Source: CAYUET01 sp964443875
GTDB lineage: Bacteria; Auribacterota; JAFGBW01
Assembly (NCBI GenBank): GCA_964443875.1
Contig: CAYUET010000003.1
Location: forward strand, 62,001 to 126,000
Direction of reading: 5' to 3'
Length of the DNA stretch: 64,000 bases
Part shown: positions 21,001-22,701 of the stretch, in pieces
Layout of the letters: each line of letters begins with the position of its first letter
Position numbering within the stretch: the stretch's first letter is position 1
Program-made: the position numbers and the translations under genes
The notes under the pieces: generated by a model
The model's database searches: none
What the model saw: only the letters and a program-made list of their open reading frames with translations
Told to the model about the DNA's origin: nothing

Positions 21001-21325
21001 ACAGCTGTTTTAAAACCTCAACCGTATTTTGTTGGGCTTCAAGATTGGCATGGGCATCCTGAATATGAATAATGGTTTTAGGACCTGCAGAATAGCTTTC
21101 CTTTACAATGGCATATTCTGTCGGAATCGAATCGATATATTCGAAAACCGGAATCTGCTCGGAATAGGAGTTTATTCCGGGAGGAGGTAAAACCGGGGGC
21201 GATATGACTCTGGCACCTCCCTGCGCATAAAGATACGCATCGTTCAATAAAGAAACGATGGTAATTCCTACAATGAATCGGCAAAGATTCCTGAAACGTT
21301 TTTTAAAATCTGTGAGTAGACGCAA
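1..21325 (-). CDS. Giant multidomain membrane protein (at least 7108 aa, C-terminus beyond window) with Tiki-like, SecA-like, SecY-like and TolC-like segments
   Basis: No in-frame stop occurs between the left edge and the TTG at 21325; the only upstream in-frame stop is TAG at 21338-21340. AGGAG lies 7 nt before the TTG, which fixes the start. Layout by residue: hydrophobic signal/anchor about 12-32; Tiki-like domain about 70-540; mixed helical region with a proline-rich linker to about 1480; SecA-like motor about 1480-2430 (Walker A K1543, DEID 1809-1812, MTGTA 2181-2185, GRGIN 2341-2345, RAGR 2409-2412); two membrane segments about 2440-2510; coiled coil; SecY-like channel about 2930-3325; one membrane segment about 3628; then Gln/Glu/Lys/Leu-rich coiled coil to the edge, with TolC-like hairpins near 5390-5500 and 6000-6245. 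It is monocistronic as far as seen. Giant proteins with divergent SecA domains are known from Omnitrophota; function is unproven. I infer a huge envelope-spanning or surface protein, possibly using its own translocase-like modules. Confidence 0.95.
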   Translation of the reverse strand, partial: MRLLTDFKKRFRNLCRFIVGITIVSLLNDAYLYAQGGARVISPPVLPPPGINSYSEQIPVFEYIDSIPTEYAIVKESYSAGPKTIIHIQDAHANLEAQQNTVEVLKQLCKGRNSVEMIAMEGAKGLVNTLEYASYPDKQIKEDVFSYYLEKGILTGAEYYAITENPDAVLYGVDDKELYKQNMNYFQKAHRIKRHIQKYIDKVKAIIFDLSLQIYTPAQKKLMALEDSYRKSEIEIKEYSEKLIGQAKEEDISLEKFKSVVDLIDASKLEEEIDFKKINFERETVFGLLSDSLVAEDKKEFLKLNLDYKLGVIDTYLFYKSLKDFCENPVLNMEAYPNLSKYMKVVMLWGGADKNYFIEQLEELLIAIKNKTFVTPDQIEADSIMRKIRILDKLTSLEVTRYELAYYTNNKQGFEVGNFIRFFDRMIRKYSLQYRIDPKISEIDDEMKIVEGFYQKAFNRDEVIVENTLSEMEQRNLDCSVLITGGFHTEGIAKLCREKNISYIILAPKIKYVQTETPYLSVMMQEYSQLDQLLSKIGKRLMPPLACADAMPFEGGDAMVNILKNGVPFEVFLNIFQDQFSERLPRIMSGIRELSKKSASKNDITSFLNSQRDILIHESREIIENNRENWNRVYRIKSKNKALTLKQISDAQLAFPMELQWKGNADIQAVLKLNLSENKEKGHYDVIINIAPETSKINVPLEMLDIRKKKGVRIFAQSPENYLILNVAGQIVDAMEKMGQTFEKENVTKKIQRNFIKAFDSKYFDLSELEEISQALNHSWKGGNPLARIYFDAVEDISLSRDTHRALLYAWRFYKKLGNNPEDFYRLFKRIQILIHSGVIQKNGGIRVSSGKIKSYKAYLPALLLKDADKMKYAQMKELIQLISHKKGFEESVKLQEEFLYPDKTLPKLSGMTLDTTEDIIGREGIKEFDIQNLSSDMSEALQWANDRRNPENLHETVDTLLLNENRNPEEVKREWFKSIFFNPEKSDLENMETLFTESIRTLDSIWGYGNARFNSSFEIQKVDHFRFPLNTAVKEATGLSRLNVDRVLAFEVLNQFQYSKTLLSAEEEAAIASKSQDINTLLWIARKTLIRQHLEFVSGNESVKMDSLQVLKDLLGNPVFWKTENQSQLLELISMIHKLEQGFKSFAEEDARYARKDASYKKRITDDFNQTMNQLNLLAVLSVSYLQGLKETDTVSALKSGSSQKILSYLLPAAFQKAKGVPSTEAQMNVLITNLYESLNKSVRNNGYFTYERGTNPYGKNGLTFQMTESSLKATLNSMKPFSIPQMVTPDLKTPQVIANTGKGISAEIQNVKGMTVPEMKPVVLMNDIPATQTEFPVTTGPPAVSQSRMDEELSLETLPARKQAEKSTPILTPEMLDQIQKKSLKSPQDLLSIDGIQFRTYLADRLLNGDISDEQFARNKSAELSRLESWITSANELPQEKDLIRVQIIRKTEALKEAVHSFEFIRSLLKNIDAIRRLNLSEEEKEFQIDKFLKKNEKQIAAILESFIGYTLRKWLGEHQHAASLGLVDGKVIQLGAGGGKTLNIPVPAFFEMLAGRSLHVYSSSSALADAGAFEVSPVFNSFGKTVGVAQYRNSGNAVNMMMSAFQKGEMESVIADALKDMFEKSVYLPSSLKGSFVSDISNVIKKRWGSLFKDWGDTLSGDLDLLAQYMQLQKRKENPDYDEDQKDIEIRNSYQASSQKMEDLKQKLFELWKWTDVRSNQLAFGVYGREDRCDIAYDQDGKEMKIFDPWTDPDGTLLSKYNSSGLTYLSNEVGPFTWMGDPSNVMDKNVRNSFRVYEVPGQNILDEIDVAAVDQMKSGYVMSNPNPNKKISTFHNLSESVDFLFKGQRNYTSAMLSILLQETSQGKSAGEIRDILKNFKKEFSPGTFETGPWKAYSDKMSEIVSRINELNREKNRYASNSPEYSKIQEQMDELEKIFTVPARVTDDFKDVILTSIMADPDNEILQLLLTSIDQVKKNFRGQCYEELAVLNEKADKEKEGSKAYVYRQSLIQGLTYFFKDERDIKLTDMGRDILVRSGLRPSHQLQTKLTPREEIEYRSILERQNQVLSNMFQIWSSYTVNRNYDLRLNPSTGKYETVLLDQNGRRLYGQRLEGEAHMALDAKAAYELYSEAAIKAEQAGKTELRKPEDFVELPSESETLNSISTSGFVNLSRKKGGMTGTALSVTKYFRKFYNMSVLEVPVESGLKTLSMRIKFKAEEAMHAVGKQLLDNSNNKVPTLLGVKNPAKVETYARFLTENKYAEYFDLGQFADDLKRKNLTEIQIESLINEEFDKLSKKAVAQEKPVLITLYSKNQELEDYVVRYAGRPGIVVLTTGILGRGINMTLGGDTGYMKRFVEEKVLSAKEYDQMIKERKQEQQAIDQAGGLFVLRTFVGKSIRDDEQFDKRAGRAKGPAFRESISVWNLLETGGIAKLLPHLFYGVIFMTASFFTPLAVLAPVLGGLWAGYMILKAVSAFPLEEYEFLNAFINGVRDLLGLKFIIAPLKKILSGWILSSTSKNAVNRRLFKTFAWNKEKMFKAFLKEYRLQDIDVSVLNESDETLAVLGLKELKSLFESWLQEKIIADRAKGGTLGKRMTKLNFFNGRAQVITSIEESREEDSVLSEMKAHVDRFTKENAKTISTGEDLRTKGNIFSGLTGGNLFVKAQEKAAANQFGQDEKKYRIDQVIDEISKKVVEFSNSLNGDGTKATEYFAGWVDRVVLDLRTLSKFDEESFKAGIIELKKQKDYLDAQIQEIRTRLQKVEAIAEPSIEERQELTDLHKRLDIFTRESQDVFREMDLRTQTGPERLQREKMMIQLLSDLKTGIMRFDFSADLNTPEGEMGAREQIQRILNSQWAKTIDQLKNSEKMIQINAASELERETLLMNEARYILASFMNDTAYEISLAAGGERAPPKAAVKPLPKISQTLMSFGSAIKSVFRNKELMTRIAVTVGVVAVFFVLSTFVPLPFLNIAALLPQGINLPILASGVLSKFTLLSVGIIPFITSSYIVQLLFSFKKFKNNLDISGDYEKKMKEKWTNVLGIVLSLLSAVTLAPILGTTAFPLTVAAMFLGSLFSKFVLADLISKLGLGEGMSWILSIGIFTAFISSFSAIATAGVSLLIYGLIVAAIAAVSVYVMTASKKIRVVSIKDKDQEVRAKAPKFIKVKLDYAGATAVIVAQGVLYILMQVVLPKLLGLLGYKAAGALLISMFAPGTFPFILLAGIITAAGAFFLNIAMYGAADRAEQIQKLPIAALFGFGKKDLSDVEKPLFRILLKQSAIGAVGIAVLSMLPDLLAIGMNLQGVFIGGTALFILVKTLLSASEHGKALMQKKVMTEIRPVELAKEETISEETLMKEEEEFKSRLAEMEKTAPFSPVLKNILNIPENRKLVRNVDYISKSLKDMNTSGVSLNAVTELKNYMVRQKGFGEIEKIRYQISNPEHPSYIPVSQTIFGARFDSMNPDLQAENQELFYMAQAFHLYTLSLKTELAISYELALYDAAEKTAGKEKKDALFREIRSGVKADMPFMVMMGWTLDVGEKGLKDYAQSLINRIEGLRNQDEIAALLKERAEKNETEIYDQIKKKALEAEARIFNVSVDEINVHFAKVKAEQADVVAAPVDNKFEAFTRSMAFKIGAVSTGLILVSGTLSGIMEKPADFASQAVFQQYQKAVDKNRLSILENKETSGQISPEESQELIALRQQSALFQKKLAETRGMYTLRQLLEEKAKLEGTLRVTDLRTFKIKLESLWGNLTRSVSDADKAYQNVQLERINKEIHFHELSIKSYSLTYEKTYAEKTKRELGQEISRLELLGAGLEGSAKQDNERAIEALRLSVQEIDEKIANLEASIKIYDDLASAVQKEVTVLKDSERAALIAKEKGEKPEQVQVEEWMIELSRAGKAYLLPEETEALSQYNSLTQRMNNARSANDFNQLSILSQQRDSILSRYPDMDDLSRNALLSFAKMKLSPAAFKELENDSLSELLSNTVLTDLLRDEVIAGIQLNQKLNSTISKVSSAIYDWNSKFLTAETGVATQLDTLRQYQSLWADLSALRAVKTGAEADAIDQAMKLLQEKINVAFGSLTAECAVAENLLLKEIRDLEAWIQGLEDVGMDTAEAFAQLKLLKGNYDSLLQIKRDLQSIQDSVMNTGLTAGHVTQLDKWNDLLLSTHQSIMADYNAGIMKEIEALRRSAASEQVSLYQIDLIQASVSSLQAAWKEKYTSAADKSAHLSPLIQALKMNNLRETQLEYSANALLEKAYMNLYTFEISRELAKKGLSASDRKKFIEQLRVIYKLDVGALEERLAVLKGERLPTDDQLNEMDRLRAEIRKRNQEFEVLFNKIMAQSSDSHLRDQYVQELTAVKDWIASSPELSSLNQFLQRSATLSTFSFIKEILSRNANFELTLLNQLGVTPQATLEQQLSSARSQLLTLKQQAKDLAPSATKEMTELRIKISETERLINELDARLASFDSFKAVIFERFGLSSLQITQASANQYLADVRAQGFQTTTPSAAKQYEDQIAQKQTLLVALEVRLARKMMPQEKRILDLAHEKTLKEIEILKLKMRMDAATDPEEKVALQKKIDEINLWIGSGSEFEMAEQVARLELEKALVTEREDYVSKLVKLGFYSRDLAMTEARLLNSWSLDVSSTEQLRMIAAFQQYVGIKEETWDGVPFIGPETRARINALLINDYNDQIAALQGGRQIETETLQGKKNEIVYRQQVEQLSREITELETALKKGKTLLQRLPEIMNLQSEIKAYLKMPEGAQKRNREKELFAKIEQIYLEMTGVRLDSRWSQMFLQREQLREEAILSIDGEVLKGMDSKMAERRTLLLDFMSGLFSEITPLGSVSNIKVHYERQTSDLALQLSAKQVEKDKISQNLMSVQKDIEISSLDMQRRTLDRETARLQIEIQGKNYTGIRWILIKLGLMGSKTAIERKTIQDAARQRFETLAIDRQIIDLKIEQVRTGDPSIDHELAKLEFLKQDIEKKFQLEAKQLELKKLQGEVDAFIKKGYTEDYNEVIQLRIQINQLQSDITKLTEERRILDLRMQGQSLLAENERSIYRGQSIKKIQDRLSEISQRLAVLDEQSFPAEHPERVALVSERTGLLSQAEQFKKQGVAYLRFGSEDQEAHRQHAGLLLEVKIIEIQIQKDALDLLKEKYALQFRLDYTKRISMGAKGEDLKDMLDLLSQTDKVPAEYIQRVSQETAFGDLHKLLVLSFQEAMGIVQFKDGRYVAAENYTGAEPGVYTQIERRAALEVLMQKNSENRMALDGSEQFYEEDFVLSRFYMPNEIISYEKGLISSYSRPRYQIAPSQEFRSRADKLSLILDSEKRVYGLQEEGLMKGYLTHKDESAIKDAKIQARIEELRFEDQLLSTLEQILLNKETAPSAREIRTWNTETRFEWGKRGMMKLDAAFTSDKELFRILQQTYNVNLYSSDPAEEIRILRRIIGLKIELQNAKDGDQIENLNNQIAYQEALLDAHRRGLKSTARLEAAQARINAYYQKLRQRALDQMKARYEARLREANMSRAEIESYTLGFFETSDKLIVRFPGVVAEGQPFLADAFISNFIKNKGVDAFNLFLDYLQFMNSEYESVRLERISEEMQKLEQQIIAMREKVSKGQATAEDLAKLEQERQIKMASLQNMRQKIDEKAMIVQRMREIFELMQKTDKSETDIKIKALELEMMKEAAGIREEAGRYILFSELKYLLSKTDELKPAEMLRIKELGKLLNIDPASLAGIVLDQYQYDHYVKPLMSIAARYDGYQKEVQSLKAQKGITEAPVKPLEGIEQIAANYQKIREGKIVLAPEEAAVFELAVKAVPLLEGKKEGVTLADVIAAVDSVKGTLSEEVVRKAQNLIIQSVSGRFPQDVRRIYDLCGQVELSMPGRVYLHEFRNPNVLRVQKILNLFSINAIFTPGVKNTGVLADLLKEMDSLFRDLQKTTTPTLMLEDFNGVPFSTSLISKDVLLKDSRIQTALFNYSKSHEMLGENRVDILSALNPAAVLGFSMSQGQKTFDLSASIGWSGERWSEMGCISVDQSTQFLKTAYEYKKSVYDRYQQIVQAYSKLYFTEKQYLEAKAYLVSLQQMGEGVMDRAHIASASLQVSQLSEQYLSARRDLAVAMGLDPNSVITLPAGKDIPAILKELEAEANQFLQYVSTIPMDASGIRGYKDPGFFDNLDIRFGIGFGYTDGGANASGMPVTAFFRIAYKIYDSALAYNQALMDLYRQKQLIALDISINDLERLKQQYMKEIELLTDKSGTQVQFKDVISPYSKMIPGGIDIETIDPQTLLTRLIEAYHAGKISSENFASLRTVILNYIYNKGNDNIKIDELKLKVAAIDREIVILTEQRDYLLSPKDFASDSERSEFELRKQKMETLWKEQMKNASALVTKAEEEMKAAKKIWKKIMDNYEDYISDVTDSDALKYKAAVEKDIEALQLQLKNIESILSPIQFLPEAGKVMTDVRRYSNLISVIQLREKIRGILDTEYKGVRIPGFEIKLDAFDKSAIEKDPVTELMNLTRIFDNLKYRASRLEEIRRLISELEALQGQLKEKEANPFVMPVIADIQFGMEFQERQRIESEIVRLKQILNPRAVTGVDTPETLNKDRFDKLFEVIESPDVTGGGISLKITAIKDYGALSYDVYQSFQVRTLGSAEWNEDQVRAYMAELNKGQADQTERLKLLTDLMMQLMVNGKLPDKQHAGQFITVSLSLGDLMRLADTFLLQSGLYVPMDSILPILTALKAKIASHPGAAEKKEFEKWYNRIEGRLIEIAANKIYRLLGQVEKKTLSMPYDKVFERLETLYSEYSRIVDGLEAYNRNKETLRRGIDEAKLKLEADARSVREQFDAKYDDLMAQLRNWDGKDVTALTLAEKLGQLKLLIDESVYYMGSSLTDVMTNKFIEAVKAYQDSIKLRGDQIQEYKAKVEALKKDIDSANSSAALTALMTRIKELEKYVPFLADKTEIRYSDNIFDLSERVKAKAREICSQEDYKTFKDGELVSHDGDIKAFVDGKWWENLKNKKQINDLSVFNESLLLFMLQGVLYEDVKMNYDLVLNNINAVLAQLNLKASLWSDEISRLQVIRGHVEEAFKASEIVKAYTAQDLTMRALPVTGLPNTT
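2590..3330 (-). other. TolC-like hairpin segment 2 of the giant protein
   Basis: Residues about 5999-6246. A beta-like FDLSASIGWSGERWSE stretch is followed by helices with YDRYQQIVQAYSKLYFTEKQ, then QQMGEGVMDRAHIASASLQ and RRDLAVAMGLDP. A second beta-like LDIRFGIGFGYTDGG stretch precedes IAYKIYDSALAYNQALMDLY. Alternation of strand pair, long helix, Gly turn, Ala-rich helix and LGLDP is what outer-membrane factors of the TolC family show. A full TolC has two such repeats forming a trimeric barrel-tunnel; here the parts are embedded in a much longer coiled coil. Confidence 0.55.
4800..5163 (-). other. TolC-like hairpin segment 1 of the giant protein
   Basis: Residues about 5388-5508. A strand-like ETRFEWGKRGMMKLDAAF stretch is followed by long helices containing QEALLDAHRRGLKSTARLEA and then AQARIN. 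The pattern of a helix ending in a Gly-Leu turn followed by a Leu-Glu-Ala-Gln helix is the signature of outer-membrane efflux (TolC) family hairpins. The resemblance is short and coiled coils can mimic it. Confidence 0.4.
11351..12538 (-). other. SecY-like channel domain inside the giant protein
   Basis: Residues about 2930-3325, roughly ten hydrophobic helices, slightly shorter than free SecY (about 430-440 aa). Helix 1 ends in FVPLPFLNIAALL, like the SecY VPGID region. The next segment, SKFTLLSVGIIPFITSSYI continuing to VQLL, mirrors SecY SRFSIFALGIMPYITASII-VQLL. GLGEGMSWILSIGIF resembles GIGNGISLIIFAGI, and KLDYAGATAVIVAQGVL resembles KVNQAGVIPVIFASSIL. The last pair, with GVFIGGTALFILVKTLL, resembles the SecY FGGTSLLIVVGVALD helix. 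This is family resemblance read by eye, strong because the landmarks occur in the SecY order. Pore-ring and plug residues cannot be judged from sequence alone. Confidence 0.85.
14036..16888 (-). other. SecA-like DEAD motor domain inside the giant protein
   Basis: Residues about 1480-2430. The order of motifs matches the SecA ATPase. A HQ-containing helix leads into QLGAGGGKTLNIP (SecA: MxTGEGKTL), followed by an RSLHVYSSSSALAD stretch corresponding to KGVHVVTVNDYLAKRDA. Walker B is NILDEIDVAAVDQ (SecA: IVDEVDSILIDEA). KKGGMTGTAL matches SecA LAGMTGTAD, PGIVVLTTGILGRGIN matches PGAVTIATNMAGRGTD, and FDKRAGRAKG matches QLRGRAGRQGD. The spacing from GRG to RAGR (68 residues) is close to that of true SecA, while the Walker A to DEAD distance (266) and the next interval (372) are far longer, so insertions are present. 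The key Lys, Asp-Glu and Arg residues survive, so ATP binding is plausible. The usual SecA C-terminal helical scaffold is not recognisable. Confidence 0.87.
19700..21118 (-). other. Tiki-superfamily (TraB/ChaN-like) domain of the giant protein
   Basis: Residues about 70-540 of the giant protein. A strand ending in HIQDAHANLEAQQN (H87, H92) is followed by an AMEGAKG segment, and the far end has LITGGFHTEGI with H488. This is the usual Tiki-superfamily layout: two His motifs (the second a true GxxH), a conserved Glu after the first, and a long helical insert. The family includes ChaN haem-binding lipoproteins and TraB/GumN putative metalloproteases. The first motif lacks the usual Gly, so activity cannot be assumed. 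Lying just behind the N-terminal hydrophobic segment, the domain would face the periplasm. Confidence 0.55.
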
Positions 21326-21332
21326 AATAAAT

Positions 21333-21337
21333 CTCCT
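21333..21337 (-). promoter_or_regulatory. Ribosome binding site of the giant gene
   Basis: AGGAG on the minus strand, 7 nt before the TTG at 21325. It sets the start at this non-ATG codon; no in-frame ATG with comparable spacing exists upstream, because the frame is closed by TAG at 21338-21340. Confidence 0.75.
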
Positions 21338-21340
21338 CTA

Positions 21341-21823
21341 AAATATATGTTAAAAAAATATAATATTTATAAGGTTAATATTACTAACTTCATTACCACA
21401 TAATCCCTGAGTTGTCTAGGTGGCAACGTAAAAATATAACACTCACTCTAAGTAAAACATTCTCAATACTTTTTAAAAAAATCACCAAAAAAACGACACG
21501 AAACATTATTAAAATAACATAAAATACACAAAACATTACATATTTTCAATATTTATTTGGAGTTAAAATGGAGTAAATCTTTAAAAATCCTCATCCTCCA
21601 TTTTTCAAGAAAAAACCATTTTTTATTCAAAAAAATCGGAACCAGCTGACCCGCGTCAAAAATCCGGACTTTGCATTCCTTAAAAACATAAAAATAAAAG
21701 ATTAAAAAAACTTCAAGAATTGTAAAAATGCAAATTATGAGAATAACAGATCAAAATAAGAAGATTTCCCCGTGAGAGGAAAATCCTTTTAAAGGGGAAA
21801 AAATGATCATATTCAAGCAAAAA
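21341..21823. other. AT-rich non-coding leader upstream of the giant gene
   Basis: About 480 bases with no supportable gene on either strand; markedly A+T-rich with many A and T runs. It must hold the promoter of the giant gene. On the minus strand a TTGCCA (around 21420) stands 17 nt from a poor -10, which I do not regard as a call. Confidence 0.6.
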
Positions 21824-21849
21824 AAAAGCCTAGTAAAAACTAGGCTTTT
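21824..21849 (-). terminator. Rho-independent terminator of the tRNA-Val/tRNA-Asp unit
   Basis: A perfect 10-bp stem (AAAAGCCTAG with CTAGGCTTTT) around a 6-nt loop, followed on the minus strand by a run of T. It sits just downstream of the tRNA-Asp gene and separates the tRNA transcript from the giant gene. Confidence 0.8.
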
Positions 21850-21852
21850 AAA

Positions 21853-21927
21853 CGGGACAGATGGGACTCGAACCCACGACATCCAGCGTGACAGGCTGGC
21901 ACTCTAACCAAACTGAGCTACTGCCCC
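21853..21927 (-). tRNA. tRNA-Asp (anticodon GTC)
   Basis: Full cloverleaf on the minus strand: acceptor GGGGCAG pairing with CTGTCCC, discriminator G, D-arm AGCTCAGTTTGGTTAGAGT, anticodon stem CCAGC/GCTGG with loop CTGTCAC (anticodon GTC), and T-arm GTGGGTTCGAGTCCCAT. CCA is not encoded. It lies 20 nt downstream of tRNA-Val on the same strand and ends just before a terminator. Confidence 0.95.
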
Positions 21928-21947
21928 AAAAAGAAATCTTTAAATCA

Positions 21948-22020
21948 TGGGCGGTACAGGGCTCGAACCTGTGACATCAACGGTGTAAACGTTGCGCTCT
22001 ACCAACTGAGCTAACCACCC
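21948..22020 (-). tRNA. tRNA-Val (anticodon TAC)
   Basis: Full cloverleaf on the minus strand: acceptor GGGTGGT pairing with ACCGCCC, discriminator A, D-arm with AGCTCAGTTGGTAGAGC, anticodon stem CAACG/CGTTG with loop TTTACAC (anticodon TAC), and a T-arm with GGTTCGAGCC. CCA is not encoded. It is the first gene of a two-tRNA unit. Confidence 0.95.
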
Positions 22021-22046
22021 GAGTCATTTTTCATTTGAGTGTGAAG

Positions 22047-22076
22047 ACAATACTCTAAAACAAAATTATACGTCAA
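22047..22076 (-). promoter_or_regulatory. Candidate sigma-70-type promoter of the tRNA unit
   Basis: On the minus strand TTGACG (22071-22076) and TATTGT (22047-22052) are separated by 18 nt and end 26 nt before the tRNA-Val 5' end. Five of six and four of six bases match the consensus. No gene lies between them and the tRNA. Confidence 0.5.
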
Positions 22077-22373
22077 TATTTTTTTTAACTTTATTCATGA
22101 AATATGATTTTTTAAAATTCAAACAGGGTGAATTTCAGGTCAATTTCAATCTGTCAAGAAACAATTAAGTGAATGACCTCCATATCCACAATACCTTACC
22201 GGCTTGATAGCAGTGCGATATCCGACTCTGTCGTCTGCCTGGGTTTCTTCTCTTAAATTTTTTGATTATAATTTTCTTGTCGTAAATTAATGGAATGTGT
22301 TATTAAGACAGCCTTAATTACTAAAAATACAATAGAAAAGAAAGAATCTCTCAGCAACCAGGAGGAAGTTTAC
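22077..22373. promoter_or_regulatory. Intergenic region and rpsO leader with candidate -10
   Basis: About 300 non-coding bases between divergent tRNA-Val and rpsO. A perfect TATAAT stands at 22267-22272 on the plus strand, but a matching -35 is not clear. This would give a leader of roughly 90 nt before rpsO. An in-frame ATG at 22290 lacks a ribosome site and would add 28 unconserved residues to S15, so I treat that stretch as leader. Confidence 0.4.
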
Positions 22374-22637
22374 ATGTCTGCTGAAAAAGAAAACATCATT
22401 AAAAAATTTGCCGGCCATGAAAAAGATACGGGATCAACAGGTGTTCAGGTAGCCTTACTCACTGAACGCATCAATCATCTTACAGAACATTTGAATTCCC
22501 ATAAAAAAGATCATAGTTCAAGACGTTCCTTGTTAATTTTGGCCGGAAAAAGAAGAAGACTTTTAAAATACCTGATGAGAACAAATCCTGAACAGCACCT
22601 GAAGGTATTACAAGAGCTGAATATAAGAGGAAACTAA
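22374..22637 (+). CDS. rpsO: Small ribosomal subunit protein uS15
   Basis: An 87-residue protein of the 16S rRNA-binding S15 family, which organises the central domain of the 30S subunit. Visible family landmarks are FAGHEKDTGSTGVQVALLTE, INHLTEHLNSHKKDHSSRR and GKRRRLLKYL. The start at ATG 22374 is chosen because AGGAGG lies 8 nt upstream and the length then equals that of normal S15. It is followed after 64 nt by pnp, the classic rpsO-pnp order. In other bacteria S15 represses its own translation by binding its leader; nothing here proves that. Confidence 0.97.
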   Translation: MSAEKENIIKKFAGHEKDTGSTGVQVALLTERINHLTEHLNSHKKDHSSRRSLLILAGKRRRLLKYLMRTNPEQHLKVLQELNIRGN

Positions 22638-22701
22638 AATTCTTCAGTTTTTTTCTTGAATCTTCGCTAATAATCTTAAACATTTTCAAAGAGAGTTAAT
22701 T

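Noticed and set aside
21341..21823. CRISPR array or riboswitch in the AT-rich leader
   Set aside because: No repeated spacer-sized units and no conserved aptamer core are visible.
22290..22373. Upstream in-frame ATG extending rpsO by 28 residues
   Set aside because: No ribosome site precedes it, the added residues are unlike S15, and AGGAGG directly marks ATG 22374.
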